This document shows positions 18,279 to 28,705 of a DNA stretch of 64,000 bases, piece after piece. Within the stretch, counting starts at the first letter, position 1, and the number at the start of each line of letters is the position of its first letter. The stretch covers positions 83,684 to 147,683 of the forward strand of contig NZ_ADES01000011.1 in assembly GCF_000263595.1 (NCBI RefSeq). The letters are read 5' to 3'. The DNA comes from Gardnerella vaginalis 1500E. GTDB taxonomy: Bacteria > Actinomycetota > Actinomycetes > Actinomycetales > Bifidobacteriaceae. A model generated the notes under the pieces. That model saw only the letters and a program-made list of their open reading frames with translations. It was not told where the DNA came from and did no database searches. The position numbers and the translations under genes are program-made.

Positions 18279-19766
18279 ATGATTTCTCACGATACAACAA
18301 AAAACGCTAGCAATCCGATTGCATTGTGGGGTGGACGTTTTAGCTCTGGTCCATCTAAAGAGCTTGCTGCATTAAGCAAATCAACACAGTTTGATTGGCG
18401 ATTAGCTGATGATGATATTGCTGGATCTAGAGCTCACGCGTTTGCGTTGTATCGTGCAGGTCTTCTTAGCAAAGAAGAGTATTCAGAACTGATTTGCTCA
18501 TTAAACGAATTGCAAAAGCAAGTTGATTCAGGAACTTTTGCTCCTATTGAAGAAGACGAAGATGAGGCAACTGCGTTAGAGCGAGGATTGCTTGAAATTG
18601 CTGGAAGCAAGTTAGGCGGAAAGCTTAGAGCAGGTCGTTCTAGAAATGATCAGATTGCAGCGCTTATACGCATGTTCTTACGCCGACATGCTCGATTTAT
18701 TGCAAATCTACTGCTAACAGTTTGCAAAGCTCTAATTACTCAGTCAAAAAATGCAGAAGATGCTGTAATGCCAGGTAGAACTCATATGCAGCATGCTCAA
18801 CCTATTTTACTTGCGCACCAATTAATGGCTCACGTTTGGCCACTACTGCGCAACATTCAGAGACTTGTTGATTGGGATTCACGCGCAAACGAAAGCCCTT
18901 ATGGTGCTGGAGCTTTAGCTGGAAACACTCTTGGTCTCAACGCTGATGGCGTTGCTAAGGAGCTTGGTTTCGACGCTGTTTGTGCAAACTCTATTTACGC
19001 AACCGCAAGCAGAGATATTGTTGCTGAATTTGCATTTATTTCAGCAATGATTGGCGTCGATATTTCTCGGTTAAGCGAAGAAATTATTATTTGGAATACG
19101 CAAGAATTTGCTTTTGTGCGCTTGGATGACGCTTATTCAACCGGTTCTTCTATTATGCCTCAGAAAAAGAATCCAGATATTGCAGAGCTCGCAAGAGGAA
19201 AGTCTGGCAGATTAATTGGTGACTTAACAGGATTAATGGCAACTCTTAAAGGTCTTCCTACTGCTTATGCTCGCGATCTTCAGGAAGATAAAGAAGCTGT
19301 TTTTGATCAAATTGATACGTTAGAAGTGCTGCTTCCAGCATTTGCAGGAATGCTAAAAACTATGCAGTTTGATTTTAAGCGTCTTCGTGAGCAATCAGCC
19401 ACAGGTTTTGCGCTCGCAACAGATATTGCAGAATGGCTGGTAAAGCAAGGTGTTCCATTCCGTAATGCTCATACTTTGTCTGGTTTGTGTGTAAAGCGAG
19501 CAGAAGAAATCGGCGGAGATCTTGCTGATTTAAGCGACGACGATTTCGCGAATATTTTAGACGGATTTATTGATTGCAGCAAAATTCCTGATCTTAGAAA
19601 ACTGCTTTCAAGTGACGGATCTGTTGCGTCTCGTTGCACTAGAGGCGGAACTGCACTAGTGCGAGTTCTTGAACAAATAAATGAAGCTGAATCTAAAGTA
19701 AATGAATATAGTAAGTTTGTTTCTTCTACAAGCGACGGTTCCGCTTATAGTTCATCTTCAAAATAA
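18279..19766 (+). CDS. argH: Argininosuccinate lyase
   Basis: 495 residues, fumarase/aspartase superfamily, splitting argininosuccinate to arginine and fumarate. It shows [10 protein letters not shown] at the N-terminus, the catalytic His segment [18 protein letters not shown] ([14 protein letters not shown]) and the signature loop [12 protein letters not shown]. The last ~20 residues are Ser-rich and not conserved. With argG it would make arginine from citrulline. Confidence 0.97.
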   Translation: MISHDTTKNASNPIALWGGRFSSGPSKELAALSKSTQFDWRLADDDIAGSRAHAFALYRAGLLSKEEYSELICSLNELQKQVDSGTFAPIEEDEDEATALERGLLEIAGSKLGGKLRAGRSRNDQIAALIRMFLRRHARFIANLLLTVCKALITQSKNAEDAVMPGRTHMQHAQPILLAHQLMAHVWPLLRNIQRLVDWDSRANESPYGAGALAGNTLGLNADGVAKELGFDAVCANSIYATASRDIVAEFAFISAMIGVDISRLSEEIIIWNTQEFAFVRLDDAYSTGSSIMPQKKNPDIAELARGKSGRLIGDLTGLMATLKGLPTAYARDLQEDKEAVFDQIDTLEVLLPAFAGMLKTMQFDFKRLREQSATGFALATDIAEWLVKQGVPFRNAHTLSGLCVKRAEEIGGDLADLSDDDFANILDGFIDCSKIPDLRKLLSSDGSVASRCTRGGTALVRVLEQINEAESKVNEYSKFVSSTSDGSAYSSSSK

Positions 19767-19903
19767 TATTGTGCAAAATTGAAATATTGTGATTATGCTT
19801 TTGACAGCTTTGTAATAGTGTCTGCCTGTACTGCAAAAATTAAAAGGCTTGCGGACGCGCATAGCGCCCGATATTTCGGAATTTTTGCAATAAGGAGATA
19901 CGA

Positions 19904-21223
19904 ATGGCTCAGGTCAGGAATTACAAGGAAGCAGGTTTTGCTTCTTTGTTTGAAGAGCTAAAGTGGCGTGGATTGATTTCTCAATCTACAGACGAGAAAC
20001 AGCTTGCTCAAGCACTTGACGGAGAACCATTAACGTATTATTGCGGCTATGATCCTACAGCTGCATCTTTGCATATTGGAAATCTTGTTCAGCTTATTAA
20101 CATGCGCCACTTGCAGGCAGCAGGTCATCATCCTATTGCGCTTGTTGGTGGAGCAACTGGTTTGATTGGTGACCCTCGTCAAAGTGGTGAGCGAACTTTA
20201 AATTCTAAAGATATTGTTGCTGCATGGGCTGAACGTTTGCATAATCAGATTGGACGTATTCTGCCTCTTGATGGAGAAAATCCTGTTCGTTTTGTTAGCA
20301 ATTACGACTGGGTTTCTAAGATGTCTGCTATTGATTTCTTGCGAGATGTTGGCAAAAACTTCCGTGTTGGCACAATGATCGCTAAGGATATTGTTGCTCG
20401 TCGCTTGAACTCAGATGAAGGTATTTCTTTTGCAGAGTTTAGTTACCAGGTTTTGCAAGGAAACGATTTCTTGTATCTCTTTGATAACTACAATGTTACT
20501 TTGCAGCTTGGTGGATCTGATCAGTGGGGTAATTTGACTTCTGGCATGGATCTGATTCGTAAGGTTCGCGGAGCTTCAGTAAACGTATTTACTAGCCCGA
20601 TTATTACGGATAATCAGGGCCGCAAGTTTGGTAAGTCTGAAGGCAACGCAATGTGGCTTGACCCAACAATGTTAAGCCCATACCGCTTCTACCAGTTCTG
20701 GTTTAATCAGCCTGATGATGAAGTTGTTAAGTTACTTAAAGTTTTCACATTCTTACCAAAGAGTGAGATTGAGCGTTTAGCGCAGCAAATTCAAGAAGAT
20801 CCAGGAAGCCGTGAAGCTCAGCGCGTGCTTGCTTGGGAAGTTACAAGTTTTGTTCATGGTGAAGATTTAACTAACCAAGCTATTGAAGCTTCTTCCGCAC
20901 TGTTTGGACGTGGAGATATTAAAAATATTGATGAGCAGACTCTTGAGGCTGCTTTAGATGGCATTAAAGTGAAGTCAGAAGATGGTAGCTTAGATTTTGC
21001 AAAGTCTCACAATGGGGATCGTATTGTAGAAGCTGCGGTTTCTGCAGGTTTGTTCCGCACGATTTCCGAAGCTCGTCGCGCTATCGAAGCTGGTGGTTTG
21101 TATCTAAATAATGAACGCGTTGAAGGCGTTGATGATGTTCTTGACGATAATTCGTTCTTACATGGTCGTTTTGCTTTGCTTCGCCGCGGTAAAAAAGCTA
21201 TTGGTGCTGTAGAGCGCGCATGA
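19904..21223 (+). CDS. tyrS: Tyrosyl-tRNA synthetase
   Basis: A 439-residue class I synthetase. The HIGH-type motif is [11 protein letters not shown], the KMSKS-type motif is KFGKSEGN, and a C-terminal S4 RNA-binding domain ([19 protein letters not shown]) binds tRNA-Tyr. AAGGAG lies eight bases before the ATG. The 137-base region after argH contains a TTGACA (19801-19806) but no clear -10 at the right distance; I saw no T-box. Confidence 0.96.
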   Translation: MAQVRNYKEAGFASLFEELKWRGLISQSTDEKQLAQALDGEPLTYYCGYDPTAASLHIGNLVQLINMRHLQAAGHHPIALVGGATGLIGDPRQSGERTLNSKDIVAAWAERLHNQIGRILPLDGENPVRFVSNYDWVSKMSAIDFLRDVGKNFRVGTMIAKDIVARRLNSDEGISFAEFSYQVLQGNDFLYLFDNYNVTLQLGGSDQWGNLTSGMDLIRKVRGASVNVFTSPIITDNQGRKFGKSEGNAMWLDPTMLSPYRFYQFWFNQPDDEVVKLLKVFTFLPKSEIERLAQQIQEDPGSREAQRVLAWEVTSFVHGEDLTNQAIEASSALFGRGDIKNIDEQTLEAALDGIKVKSEDGSLDFAKSHNGDRIVEAAVSAGLFRTISEARRAIEAGGLYLNNERVEGVDDVLDDNSFLHGRFALLRRGKKAIGAVERA

Positions 21224-21287
21224 TTTGTTTTTAATATTAGATTAATATTAATTTATTGTCTATTAGAATTTGAAAGGTATGCCGATA

Positions 21288-22703
21288 ATGGGCGAAGAGC
21301 GCGGATCACGTAGTGGCAAGTCGTTTGGTAATCGTGGTAATTTTGGCCATCGAAACGGTGGTAAAAGTGGTGAAAGACGCGGTGGTTTCCATAAAGATGG
21401 ATTCCACAAGAGTGGTTCTAAGAGAAGTGGTTTCCGTTCTGAAAATCGCGACGGAGAACATCGTTTTAACCGTAATCGCCGCTTTGATGATCGCCGTGAT
21501 GATCGTCGTTCGCGCGATTTTGAGCATGGCGGTGAAGAAGGCGGAAATCCTCGCTACAAGAAGTTTGATGGTGAAAAACGTTTCGACCGTCGAAATAATC
21601 ACAACGAGAATCGCAGAGAAAATAATCGCGGTGGAAACTTCCACAAGGATTTCCATAAAGATTCCAGAAGTGATTTTGGCGATAATCGTCGTGATAATCG
21701 CAGCGAAAATCGTCGCTTTGACAATCACCATAATAATCGTTACGACCGCAATGATCGCAATGATCGTTACGACCGCAATAATCGCAATGAAAATCGTCGC
21801 TTCGACGAACATCGCAGCTCTGAGCGCCGAAACAGCAATGCGCATGGCAATGTCAGATTTGAAAATGGACCTCGTCGCAATTCTGACGGAACGGTTTCAT
21901 ATCCATCACAAAACCCTTATACCGCGCGTCGCCCTGGCGAGCCTAAAATGCCAAAGGGTCTAGAGTGGGCAATGCTTTCTAAGGAAGACCGTGAGCGTTT
22001 GCGTGGCCTTTCCAAGGAGCATGCTGAAAATATTGGTCTTCATATTCTTGCAGCCTACGTTTTGCAGGAAGAGAATCCTGATCTTGCTTTGGAACACGCA
22101 AAATGGGTTGCTAAGCAGGCTTCAAGAATTGATTTTGCTCGCGAAACATTAGCTTTTGTATCTTATCGTCAAGGCGATTACAAGCTTGCTGCTAAAGAAT
22201 TCCGCACTGCAATGCGCATGAACGGTTATCTCGACTACCTGCCATTTATTGCAGATTGTGAGCGCGGCATGGGCAATCTAGATAAAGCCTTAGAAATTTG
22301 CATGTCAGATGAAGCAAAAAGCCTTAAGGGTGAAGTTAAAGCCGAAATGTTCCTAGTGTACGCCGGTGTTTTGTTTGATACTGATCATGCAGATAAAGCT
22401 ATTGAGCTCGTTCATGCAATGGGCCGTTCAAAGGGCTTACCTGGAGAGTATCGTATGCGTGCCGTTCAAGCTGAGCAGTACTTCTTAGAAGAAGCAGGCA
22501 GAAGCGATGAAGCCGTAGAATTAGAATCTTTGCTCGACAGTCTTGAAAATCAGTATGCTGATGCTGACGATGACGATATTAACCCAGATGATATTGTTAT
22601 TGACTACGATTTGGAACATTTGAACGACGCCATGATGGATGAGATTGGTGTAAGTGAAGATGATTGCGAATTTGCTCCAGAAGAAGATGAATCTGAGGAT
22701 TAA
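21288..22703 (+). CDS. Protein with Arg/Asn-rich disordered N-terminus and TPR-like C-terminal domain
   Basis: About 471 residues. Residues ~1-205 are low complexity: Gly, Arg, Asn, Asp, His and Phe in RGG/RRFD/NRYDRN-type repeats, as in RNA-binding disordered tails. Residues ~225-430 form helical repeats like TPRs (HILAAYVLQEENPDLALEHAKWVAKQ; FVSYRQGDYKLAAKEFRTAM; MGNLDKALEI), and the last ~40 are strongly acidic. I chose ATG 21288, ten bases after GAAAGG; TTG 21270 and ATG 21279 are alternatives. It lies between tyrS and the HAD gene, a position I recall for a TPR protein in bifidobacteria. Function is unknown; ribosome or RNA association is inference. Confidence 0.8.
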   Translation: MGEERGSRSGKSFGNRGNFGHRNGGKSGERRGGFHKDGFHKSGSKRSGFRSENRDGEHRFNRNRRFDDRRDDRRSRDFEHGGEEGGNPRYKKFDGEKRFDRRNNHNENRRENNRGGNFHKDFHKDSRSDFGDNRRDNRSENRRFDNHHNNRYDRNDRNDRYDRNNRNENRRFDEHRSSERRNSNAHGNVRFENGPRRNSDGTVSYPSQNPYTARRPGEPKMPKGLEWAMLSKEDRERLRGLSKEHAENIGLHILAAYVLQEENPDLALEHAKWVAKQASRIDFARETLAFVSYRQGDYKLAAKEFRTAMRMNGYLDYLPFIADCERGMGNLDKALEICMSDEAKSLKGEVKAEMFLVYAGVLFDTDHADKAIELVHAMGRSKGLPGEYRMRAVQAEQYFLEEAGRSDEAVELESLLDSLENQYADADDDDINPDDIVIDYDLEHLNDAMMDEIGVSEDDCEFAPEEDESED

Positions 22704-22723
22704 AATCATTTAAGGCTATTTTT

Positions 22724-23836
22724 ATGCAACTTGAAACGAGAAAGAATTTTTCTGCAAGTACTCGTCCTTTAAGTGAAGCTTTTAGCTTAGCTTTGCTTGA
22801 TTTGGATGGTGTTGTTTATAGAGGCGGAAATTCTGTTGAGTATGCTGCTGAATCGATTGAGTCCGCTCAAAAACGCGGAATGTTTATTGAATACACAACA
22901 AATAATTCTTCTCGTTTTCAAACTGTTGTTGCTAAACAATTGGAAAGTTTTGGTCTGAGTGTAAAACCATGGCAGATTATTACTTCATCTGTTGTTGCGG
23001 CTCGCATGGTTGCGCGTCATGTTGAGCCAGGTGCTCGTGTTCTAGTTCTTGGTGCTGAGCATTTGCTTGAGGAAGTTAAGCGTGTAGGTTTACAGCCTGT
23101 AGATTCTTGCAAAGATGATCCGCAAGCTGTTATTCAAGGCTGGTATCCTCAGATGACTTGGCAAGAAATGGCAGAAGTTTCTTTTGCTGTAGAGCACGGA
23201 GCTAAATATTTTGTTACAAATCGTGATTTAACAATTCCTCGCGAACTTGGAATAGCTCCTGGATGCGGCTCAATGATTCAGGCTGTTATTAATGCTACAG
23301 GAGTTGAGCCTATTTCGTCTGCTGGAAAACCTGAATCTGCAATGTATGACGAGGCTCGACTGCTTGTTGCAGCAAATGCTGAACATGTAAAAACTAAATT
23401 TGAGTCAGAGCACGAACAATATACTGAAAAAGACGAGTTTGGAAATCCTGTAATAAGTATTTCTAAATCTCTTGCTGTAGGAGACCGTTTAGATACTGAT
23501 ATTGAAGCCGGAACAAGGGGAGGCTACGAGTCTTTGCTTGTTCTTACTGGAGTTACGAATCCTAGAATGCTTATGCTTGCGCCGGAGCATTTGCGACCAA
23601 GCTTTGTTTCTAAAGATTTGCGAGGACTTAACGAGTCCCATAACTGCCCAGAGAGAGTGGACGAGCATACTTTTATTTGCGAAAGTGCAAAAGCTGAGCT
23701 TACTGATAATCGTATTATTGAAGTGAATAATCTTAATGATTGCAATGCTTTGAGGGCTGCATGCGCGTTGACATGGAGTTTGCAAGATAATGGTGAATCT
23801 CTTGAAAACTATACTCTTCCGGAGTTTTCATTATGA
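22724..23836 (+). CDS. HAD-IIA phosphatase, glycerol-3-phosphate phosphatase-like
   Basis: 370 residues with HAD motif I LLDLDGVVYRGG, motif II TNNSS, the capping segment typical of NagD-type (class IIA) enzymes, and motif IV VGDRLDTDIEAG. The ortholog in the same gene order in Mycobacterium (Rv1692) is a glycerol-3-phosphate phosphatase, so a similar role in phospholipid turnover is likely. The segment at residues ~215-245, between the conserved lysine motif SAGKP and motif IV, is longer than usual. It overlaps tlyA by four bases (ATGA), so the two are translationally coupled. Confidence 0.88.
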   Translation: MQLETRKNFSASTRPLSEAFSLALLDLDGVVYRGGNSVEYAAESIESAQKRGMFIEYTTNNSSRFQTVVAKQLESFGLSVKPWQIITSSVVAARMVARHVEPGARVLVLGAEHLLEEVKRVGLQPVDSCKDDPQAVIQGWYPQMTWQEMAEVSFAVEHGAKYFVTNRDLTIPRELGIAPGCGSMIQAVINATGVEPISSAGKPESAMYDEARLLVAANAEHVKTKFESEHEQYTEKDEFGNPVISISKSLAVGDRLDTDIEAGTRGGYESLLVLTGVTNPRMLMLAPEHLRPSFVSKDLRGLNESHNCPERVDEHTFICESAKAELTDNRIIEVNNLNDCNALRAACALTWSLQDNGESLENYTLPEFSL

Positions 23837-24636
23837 GTTTTAATGAAGATTTGCGAATTTTTGTAAACTCTTCTTCACATAAACGTTTGGATTGTGCTCT
23901 TGTTGTCAGAGGATTAGCAGAAAGTAGAACAATAGCTAAGCGTTTAATTCAAAATGGTGCTGTAAGCGTAAATAATAAAACTATTAAAAAATCTTCTTTT
24001 CTTGTAGAGGATTCAGAAGAAATAGTTATTTCTAAATTAGAAGGCGTAAGCTCTTTTGTTAAATATGTTTCTCGCGGAGCTCTTAAGCTAGAAGGAGCTT
24101 TTGAAGCGTTTTCTAAATACGGTTTATCTACTTCCAAGTCAACTAGAGCATTAGATATTGGTGCGTCAACAGGCGGATTTTGCGACGTGCTTTTACAAAG
24201 AGGAGTTGAGCATATTATTGCTCTCGATGTTGGTCATGGGCAGCTTAATCCTAAAATTGCGAATAATACTAGAGTAATCGAAATGAGCGGAGTAAATATT
24301 CGTAACGTTTACGAAGAAGATTTGCCGTATAAACCTAATCTGATAGTTTCGGATGTTTCTTTTATTTCTTTAACATTCGTTATTCCAGTAATTGCGCGCA
24401 TTGCTGAGCATAATGCAGATGTTGTTTTACTTGTTAAACCTCAGTTTGAGGTTGGAAAAGGAAATCTTGGAAAAGGTGGAATAGTAACAGACGAATCTTT
24501 GCGTCTTAAAGCGTTAGAAAATGTTGAAAATTGTGCTAAAGATAATAATTTGACGATTGTTTCAACAGTAAAATCTCCTATTGAAGGCACTCACGGAAAC
24601 GTAGAATATTTGCTTTATGCGCATTTTGAAGGCTGA
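23833..24636 (+). CDS. tlyA: TlyA-family rRNA 2'-O-methyltransferase
   Basis: 267 residues. An N-terminal S4 domain (KRLDCALVVRGLAESRTIAKRLIQNGAVSV) is followed by an FtsJ-like Rossmann methyltransferase (ALDIGASTGGFCDVLLQRG; SDVSFISLTFV; LVKPQFEVG). In mycobacteria TlyA methylates 16S and 23S rRNA, and its loss gives capreomycin resistance; older annotation called it a hemolysin. The ATG overlaps the stop of the HAD gene. Confidence 0.94.
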   Translation: MSFNEDLRIFVNSSSHKRLDCALVVRGLAESRTIAKRLIQNGAVSVNNKTIKKSSFLVEDSEEIVISKLEGVSSFVKYVSRGALKLEGAFEAFSKYGLSTSKSTRALDIGASTGGFCDVLLQRGVEHIIALDVGHGQLNPKIANNTRVIEMSGVNIRNVYEEDLPYKPNLIVSDVSFISLTFVIPVIARIAEHNADVVLLVKPQFEVGKGNLGKGGIVTDESLRLKALENVENCAKDNNLTIVSTVKSPIEGTHGNVEYLLYAHFEG

Positions 24637-24717
24637 TAATACAAATACTTACGCCTAATATACGTAGAAGAATTACAATAGTACTGTTATTTGAAAACAG
24701 TACGAAGGGTATTTGTG

Positions 24718-25647
24718 ATGCAGCAACATTTCGATGAAAATACTGCTTCTGCGCCTCGACGCGCTCTTGTAGTAACTCATGCGAGACTTGATAGCCACAG
24801 TGCTGTAGTAAATCAAGTTACTTCACAGCTTACTCAAGCGGGTTTTCTAGTTGATGTTTTTCACAGTGCTGCCGTTTCTGACTTTTCTAAAACGCCTACT
24901 AATTTAGTTGATGAGCATACTGAAATTGTTGTGGTGCTTGGGGGAGATGGCACCATGCTTCAGGCTGCAGAGTTAGTGCATTGCACTACCGTGCCAATTA
25001 TTGGAATAAATCTTGGTCACGTTGGTTTTTTGGCAGAATTCGAAAGCTTCCAAATTGATGAAGCAATTAGAAGAATCGCAAATAAGGATTATTCAATCGA
25101 TCGACGTATGGAAGCCCATGTTGACGTATGGCTTCCAGGCGAAAGTGAGCCTTTAAGAGACTGGGCTTTGAATGATATTACGCTTGATCGTGCAGATCGT
25201 GGGCGAATGGTAGAGCTTTCAATACGAGTAGATGATGTTGAAATGTCATCTTTTGGCTGTGATGGTGTAATAGTTTCAACTCCTACTGGTTCAACAGCTT
25301 ATGCGTTTTCTGCAGGTGGCTCAATTATGTGGCCAAATGTTGAAGCTCTGCAATTAGTTCCTTTAGCTGCTCACGCGCTTTTTGCTCGTCCGCTTATTAT
25401 TGGCTCAGGATCTACTTTTACGATTGATATTCTTGAAGAATCTTCTTCGGGTGGCTGGATTTGTTGCGATGGCAGGCGTCAGCGCGCTCTTCCTCAAGGA
25501 TCAAGGATTCAAGTTCGACAGTCTAAAGATGAGCTTTTGCTGGCTAGACTTTCTGGAGCGCCTTTTACTAAGCGTTTGGTTACAAAATTTGATTTACCAG
25601 TAGTTGGTTGGCGAGAACATAACAGTAATCAGTCAAACCGTAAATAA
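24718..25647 (+). CDS. nadK: NAD kinase
   Basis: About 309 residues, ATP- or polyphosphate-dependent phosphorylation of NAD+ to NADP+. Diagnostic motifs are VLGGDGTMLQAAE, GHVGFLAEF, ALNDITLDR and the glycine-rich STPTGSTAYAFSAGG. ATG 24718 lies eight bases after GAAGGG; the GTG three bases earlier is nearly as good. In the tlyA-nadK-recN order of actinobacteria. Confidence 0.95.
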   Translation: MQQHFDENTASAPRRALVVTHARLDSHSAVVNQVTSQLTQAGFLVDVFHSAAVSDFSKTPTNLVDEHTEIVVVLGGDGTMLQAAELVHCTTVPIIGINLGHVGFLAEFESFQIDEAIRRIANKDYSIDRRMEAHVDVWLPGESEPLRDWALNDITLDRADRGRMVELSIRVDDVEMSSFGCDGVIVSTPTGSTAYAFSAGGSIMWPNVEALQLVPLAAHALFARPLIIGSGSTFTIDILEESSSGGWICCDGRRQRALPQGSRIQVRQSKDELLLARLSGAPFTKRLVTKFDLPVVGWREHNSNQSNRK

Positions 25648-25684
25648 TCCTACTTAACTAATAGCAGTAAAAACGAGGTATAGT

Positions 25685-27469
25685 GTGCTTGAAGAATTAG
25701 AAATACGCAATCTTGGGCCAATTTCACACGCGCTTATTACTCCTTCTTTACGAATGACTGCGATTACAGGTGAAACTGGCGCTGGAAAATCAATGCTTTT
25801 AAGTGCCATAAAACTTATCTCTGGTTCGAAATCAGATTCTGCTAGAATTTCGCCAAATGCTAAAGAAACGTGGGTGCAAGGCGTATTTAGCATCCCAAAA
25901 TCAAGCGAAGTGGAAGAAACTGTTAATCAAGCTGGCATTGAGCTTGAAACTTCAGAAATTGATGAAACAAAGTCAGATATGTATGTTGCAAGAACTGTTC
26001 CTAAACAGGGCCGCTCAAGAGCAACAATATCTGGATTCGCTGTTCCAAAAACTTTGCTTGAAGACGTATGCTCACAAATGGTCACAATTCACGGTCAAAG
26101 TGATCAATTACGCATAGCAACTAGCGCAAAACAGCGTGAAATATTAGATTTAGTGGCAAAGAATAGTGAATTAGCTAATAAATATTTTCAAGCTTATCAA
26201 GCTTTAAAAGATGCTCAAGAAGCGTGTAATCGTCTTGAAAACCAAGAATCTTCCGCTCGTCAGAGAGCTGACTATTTGAGAGAGTCTTTAGCCCAAATAA
26301 AACAAGTAGATCCAAAACATAATGAAGATGAAGAATTGCGTGCAAAGCGCGAGCGCATTGAAAATTCTGCGCAAATTATTAACGCTGTGAGCACAGCTTT
26401 ATCATCGCTTGACGTTAGTCAAATCGACTATAGTGCTTCATCGTCATCTTTAGACGCAAGAACGCTTATTGATCAGGCTGCTCAAGCATTGCAAAATATT
26501 AGAGTTGATAATTCATTTAGTAAACTCGCTCAACAACTTGATGATATTCATGCGCAACTGGACGATATTGTAATGCAGCTTGCTCAGCAGATTGATTTTG
26601 ATGCGAGTGAGGAAGATTTAGATTCTTTAAATGCAAGAATACATGATCTTAGTGAGCTTACGCGCAGATGGGGGCCAACTTTAGATGATGTTCTTAATTG
26701 GGCGCAAAAAGCTCAGTTTGAACTTGAAGATTTAGATGATTCTCCAGAAGCTATTGAGCGCGCTAGGGCCGCTTGTAATAAGCGTTACGATGAAGCTTTT
26801 GATTTAGCCAAGAAATTATCTGCCACTCGTGTGAAAGCAGCTAAAAAGCTTAGTGATGATGTTAGTAATGAGCTATCTTCTTTAGCAATGGATGGCGCTC
26901 AATTAAATGTTCGAGTAAATTCTAGAAGTGAGAATCAAGATGGTTTAGTTTATCTCGATTCAAACGGCATTGACGATATTGAGTTTCTTTTTAGACCATT
27001 TCCAGCTTCGCCAGATTTACCAATGGGCAAAAGTGCTTCTGGCGGTGAGCTAAGTAGGCTGATGCTTGCAATGGAACTTGTTGTTGCAAGAATGCGTGAG
27101 CATGATGATAAAAACATGACTTTTATTTTTGACGAAGTTGATGCAGGAGTTGGTGGCGCTGCTGCAGTTGAACTAGGAAAGCGTTTGGCTAAACTTGCTA
27201 AACATTCGCAAGTGATTGTTGTTACGCATTTGCCTCAAGTGGCCTCTTTTGCTGATGCTCAATATGCTGTGCAAAAAAATATTTCACCTGTTAATAATGG
27301 TGATTTTGAAAGTCAAGAAGCGGATACTACTGTTAATCTACTCGAAGGTAAATCTCGTGAGATGGAAATCGCTCGTATGCTTGCTGGAAGTAACTCTAAA
27401 ACTTCGCTTGAACATGCGCATGAATTGTTGGAAACGAGTAGAAAGATAATTGATGACGCTGCAGAATAA
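25685..27469 (+). CDS. recN: DNA repair protein RecN
   Basis: A 594-residue SMC-like ATPase for double-strand-break repair. N-terminal LEELEIRNLGPISHA and Walker A TGETGAGKSM, a central coiled coil (~150-370), then signature KSASGGELSRLMLAMEL and Walker B MTFIFDEVDAGVGG, followed by VVTHLPQVASFAD. GTG start. It overlaps the next HAD gene by 17 bases, so coupling is likely. Confidence 0.96.
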   Translation: MLEELEIRNLGPISHALITPSLRMTAITGETGAGKSMLLSAIKLISGSKSDSARISPNAKETWVQGVFSIPKSSEVEETVNQAGIELETSEIDETKSDMYVARTVPKQGRSRATISGFAVPKTLLEDVCSQMVTIHGQSDQLRIATSAKQREILDLVAKNSELANKYFQAYQALKDAQEACNRLENQESSARQRADYLRESLAQIKQVDPKHNEDEELRAKRERIENSAQIINAVSTALSSLDVSQIDYSASSSSLDARTLIDQAAQALQNIRVDNSFSKLAQQLDDIHAQLDDIVMQLAQQIDFDASEEDLDSLNARIHDLSELTRRWGPTLDDVLNWAQKAQFELEDLDDSPEAIERARAACNKRYDEAFDLAKKLSATRVKAAKKLSDDVSNELSSLAMDGAQLNVRVNSRSENQDGLVYLDSNGIDDIEFLFRPFPASPDLPMGKSASGGELSRLMLAMELVVARMREHDDKNMTFIFDEVDAGVGGAAAVELGKRLAKLAKHSQVIVVTHLPQVASFADAQYAVQKNISPVNNGDFESQEADTTVNLLEGKSREMEIARMLAGSNSKTSLEHAHELLETSRKIIDDAAE

Positions 27470-28124
27470 TAATTCGTTTTTTAAGGCTGCGATTTTTGAT
27501 TTTGACGGAACTCTTATTGATTCTCTTGGAGTTTGGGATGATATTGATAAAAAGAGTTTTGCAAAACGCGGCTTAAATGTTCCGGATATTTTTGCAAATA
27601 CTACAGCAGCTATGAATCCTCGCCAAATTGCAGATTATGTTATTGAACATTACGGTTTTAGTGAATCTCCTGAAGAACTAATGAAGGAGTGGTCGGATAT
27701 GGCGTTTGACGCTTATGCTAATCATCTTCCTCTTAGAAAGGGAGCTTACGACTACGTTAAATACTTGCGTTCTAAAAAAGTAAAGATGTTTCTTATTACA
27801 ACTCTTTCCAAAACTTTATGCCAGCCTGCGTTAAGAAGGCTTAATATTTTAGATTGTTTTGATTTTTTGCAATTTGGGGAAGATTTATCTAAAGAAGGAA
27901 AACACAGTTATAAAACTTATGTTGATATAGCAGAAACTCTTAAGGTTGCTACAAAAGATTGTGCAGTTTTTGAAGATTCTGCAACTGCGCTAAATTCTGC
28001 TCAACAAGCTGGAATGAAAACATATGGTGTTGTAGATGAATCGTGCTCAAAAAATGATTTAGACTTGCCATTTAGGAAATGCTTAGAAGTATTTTCCAAC
28101 TTCGATGATGCTCCAAAAAGTTGA
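27453..28124 (+). CDS. HAD-superfamily hydrolase, beta-phosphoglucomutase-like subfamily
   Basis: About 223 residues with motif I AAIFDFDGTLIDSLGVW, a helical cap, motif II ITTLSK and motif IV FEDSATALNSAQQAG. The substrate is unknown; the subfamily includes sugar phosphatases and phosphomutases. It starts inside recN (ATG 27453, or TTG 27450) and stops one base before the 3' end of the convergent RNase P RNA gene. Motif III Lys may be the K of EGKHSY. Confidence 0.85.
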   Translation: MTLQNNNSFFKAAIFDFDGTLIDSLGVWDDIDKKSFAKRGLNVPDIFANTTAAMNPRQIADYVIEHYGFSESPEELMKEWSDMAFDAYANHLPLRKGAYDYVKYLRSKKVKMFLITTLSKTLCQPALRRLNILDCFDFLQFGEDLSKEGKHSYKTYVDIAETLKVATKDCAVFEDSATALNSAQQAGMKTYGVVDESCSKNDLDLPFRKCLEVFSNFDDAPKS

Positions 28125-28125
28125 T

Positions 28126-28493
28126 GAGGTTTCACATACCCCGGGTTTTGTCGCGTACACAAGTGCACACGGATGGCCATCCATCTCGATTTGACGTTAC
28201 CGCCAAACTCTAGCAGTCTACCCGAAGACTCAGGCGAGCAGCCTTTAAGCGTCTTCTGCTTGACCTTGCTCCCAATGAGGCTTGCCATGCGACTAACTGT
28301 TACCAGAAGTCCGGTGGTCTCTTACACCGCCGTTTCACCCTTACCCAAACGAAACGTTCGGGCGGTCTATTCTCTGTTGCGCTATCTCTCAGGTCGCCCT
28401 GGGCGGACGTTATCCGCCATTGTGCTCTGTGGAGCCCGGAAGTTCCTCAGTCACTCCGAATGAACATTGTGACCGCGGCCATCGTGAAACCTC
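28126..28493 (-). ncRNA. rnpB: RNase P RNA, bacterial type A
   Basis: Read on the minus strand, the ends GAGGTTTCAC and GTGAAACCTC form P1. Conserved parts follow in order: GAGTGACTGAGGAACTTCCG with GGGCTCCACAGAGCA (P3/P4 region), AGGGCGACCTGAGAGATAGCG, CAACAGAGAATAGACCGCC, GGGTAAGGGTGAAACGG and GGTAAGAGACCACC-like (GTAAGAGACCACCGG), then near the 3' end GGTAACGTCAAATCGAGATGG. The 368-base length fits type A. It is the catalytic RNA that matures the 5' ends of tRNAs. Confidence 0.95.
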
Positions 28494-28503
28494 AACCTTC
28501 CCA

Positions 28504-28532
28504 AGTATAGCAGATATTGTTCATATCGTAAA
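28504..28532 (-). promoter_or_regulatory. Promoter of rnpB
   Basis: On the minus strand TTTACG (28532-28527), a 17-base spacer and TATACT (28509-28504) end about ten bases before the RNA. Confidence 0.65.
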
Positions 28533-28623
28533 AAATTAGTTGTTTTGCGTAAATTTTCGAAATAATTATGAAATTTTTTTGCTTAAATTTAATAACTTGC
28601 TAGTTTCTTATTGATTTAGCAGA

Positions 28624-28629
28624 TATAAT
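28624..28629 (+). promoter_or_regulatory. -10 element of hpf
   Basis: A perfect TATAAT 77 bases before the hpf start codon; the best -35 at 17 bases is only TAGTTT. Two short inverted repeats (CCGACGGC...GTCGG; GAACTTAGGTTC) lie in the leader. Confidence 0.45.
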
Positions 28630-28705
28630 AGAAGCACCGACGGCATCGTGGCAGTCGGCTGATACAAATCGAACTTAGGTTCGAATCTATATGGGGAGGT
28701 TTCGC

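Noticed and set aside
19767..19903. T-box leader before tyrS
   Set aside because: I saw no T-box sequence or specifier structure in the 137 bases, and actinobacterial T-boxes are mainly before ileS.
21306..21963. Two long shadow frames (minus 21306-21845 and plus 21313-21963) in the RGG-like region
   Set aside because: They are Ile/Thr- or Val-rich readings of the Arg/Asn repeat codons in other frames, with no start signals.
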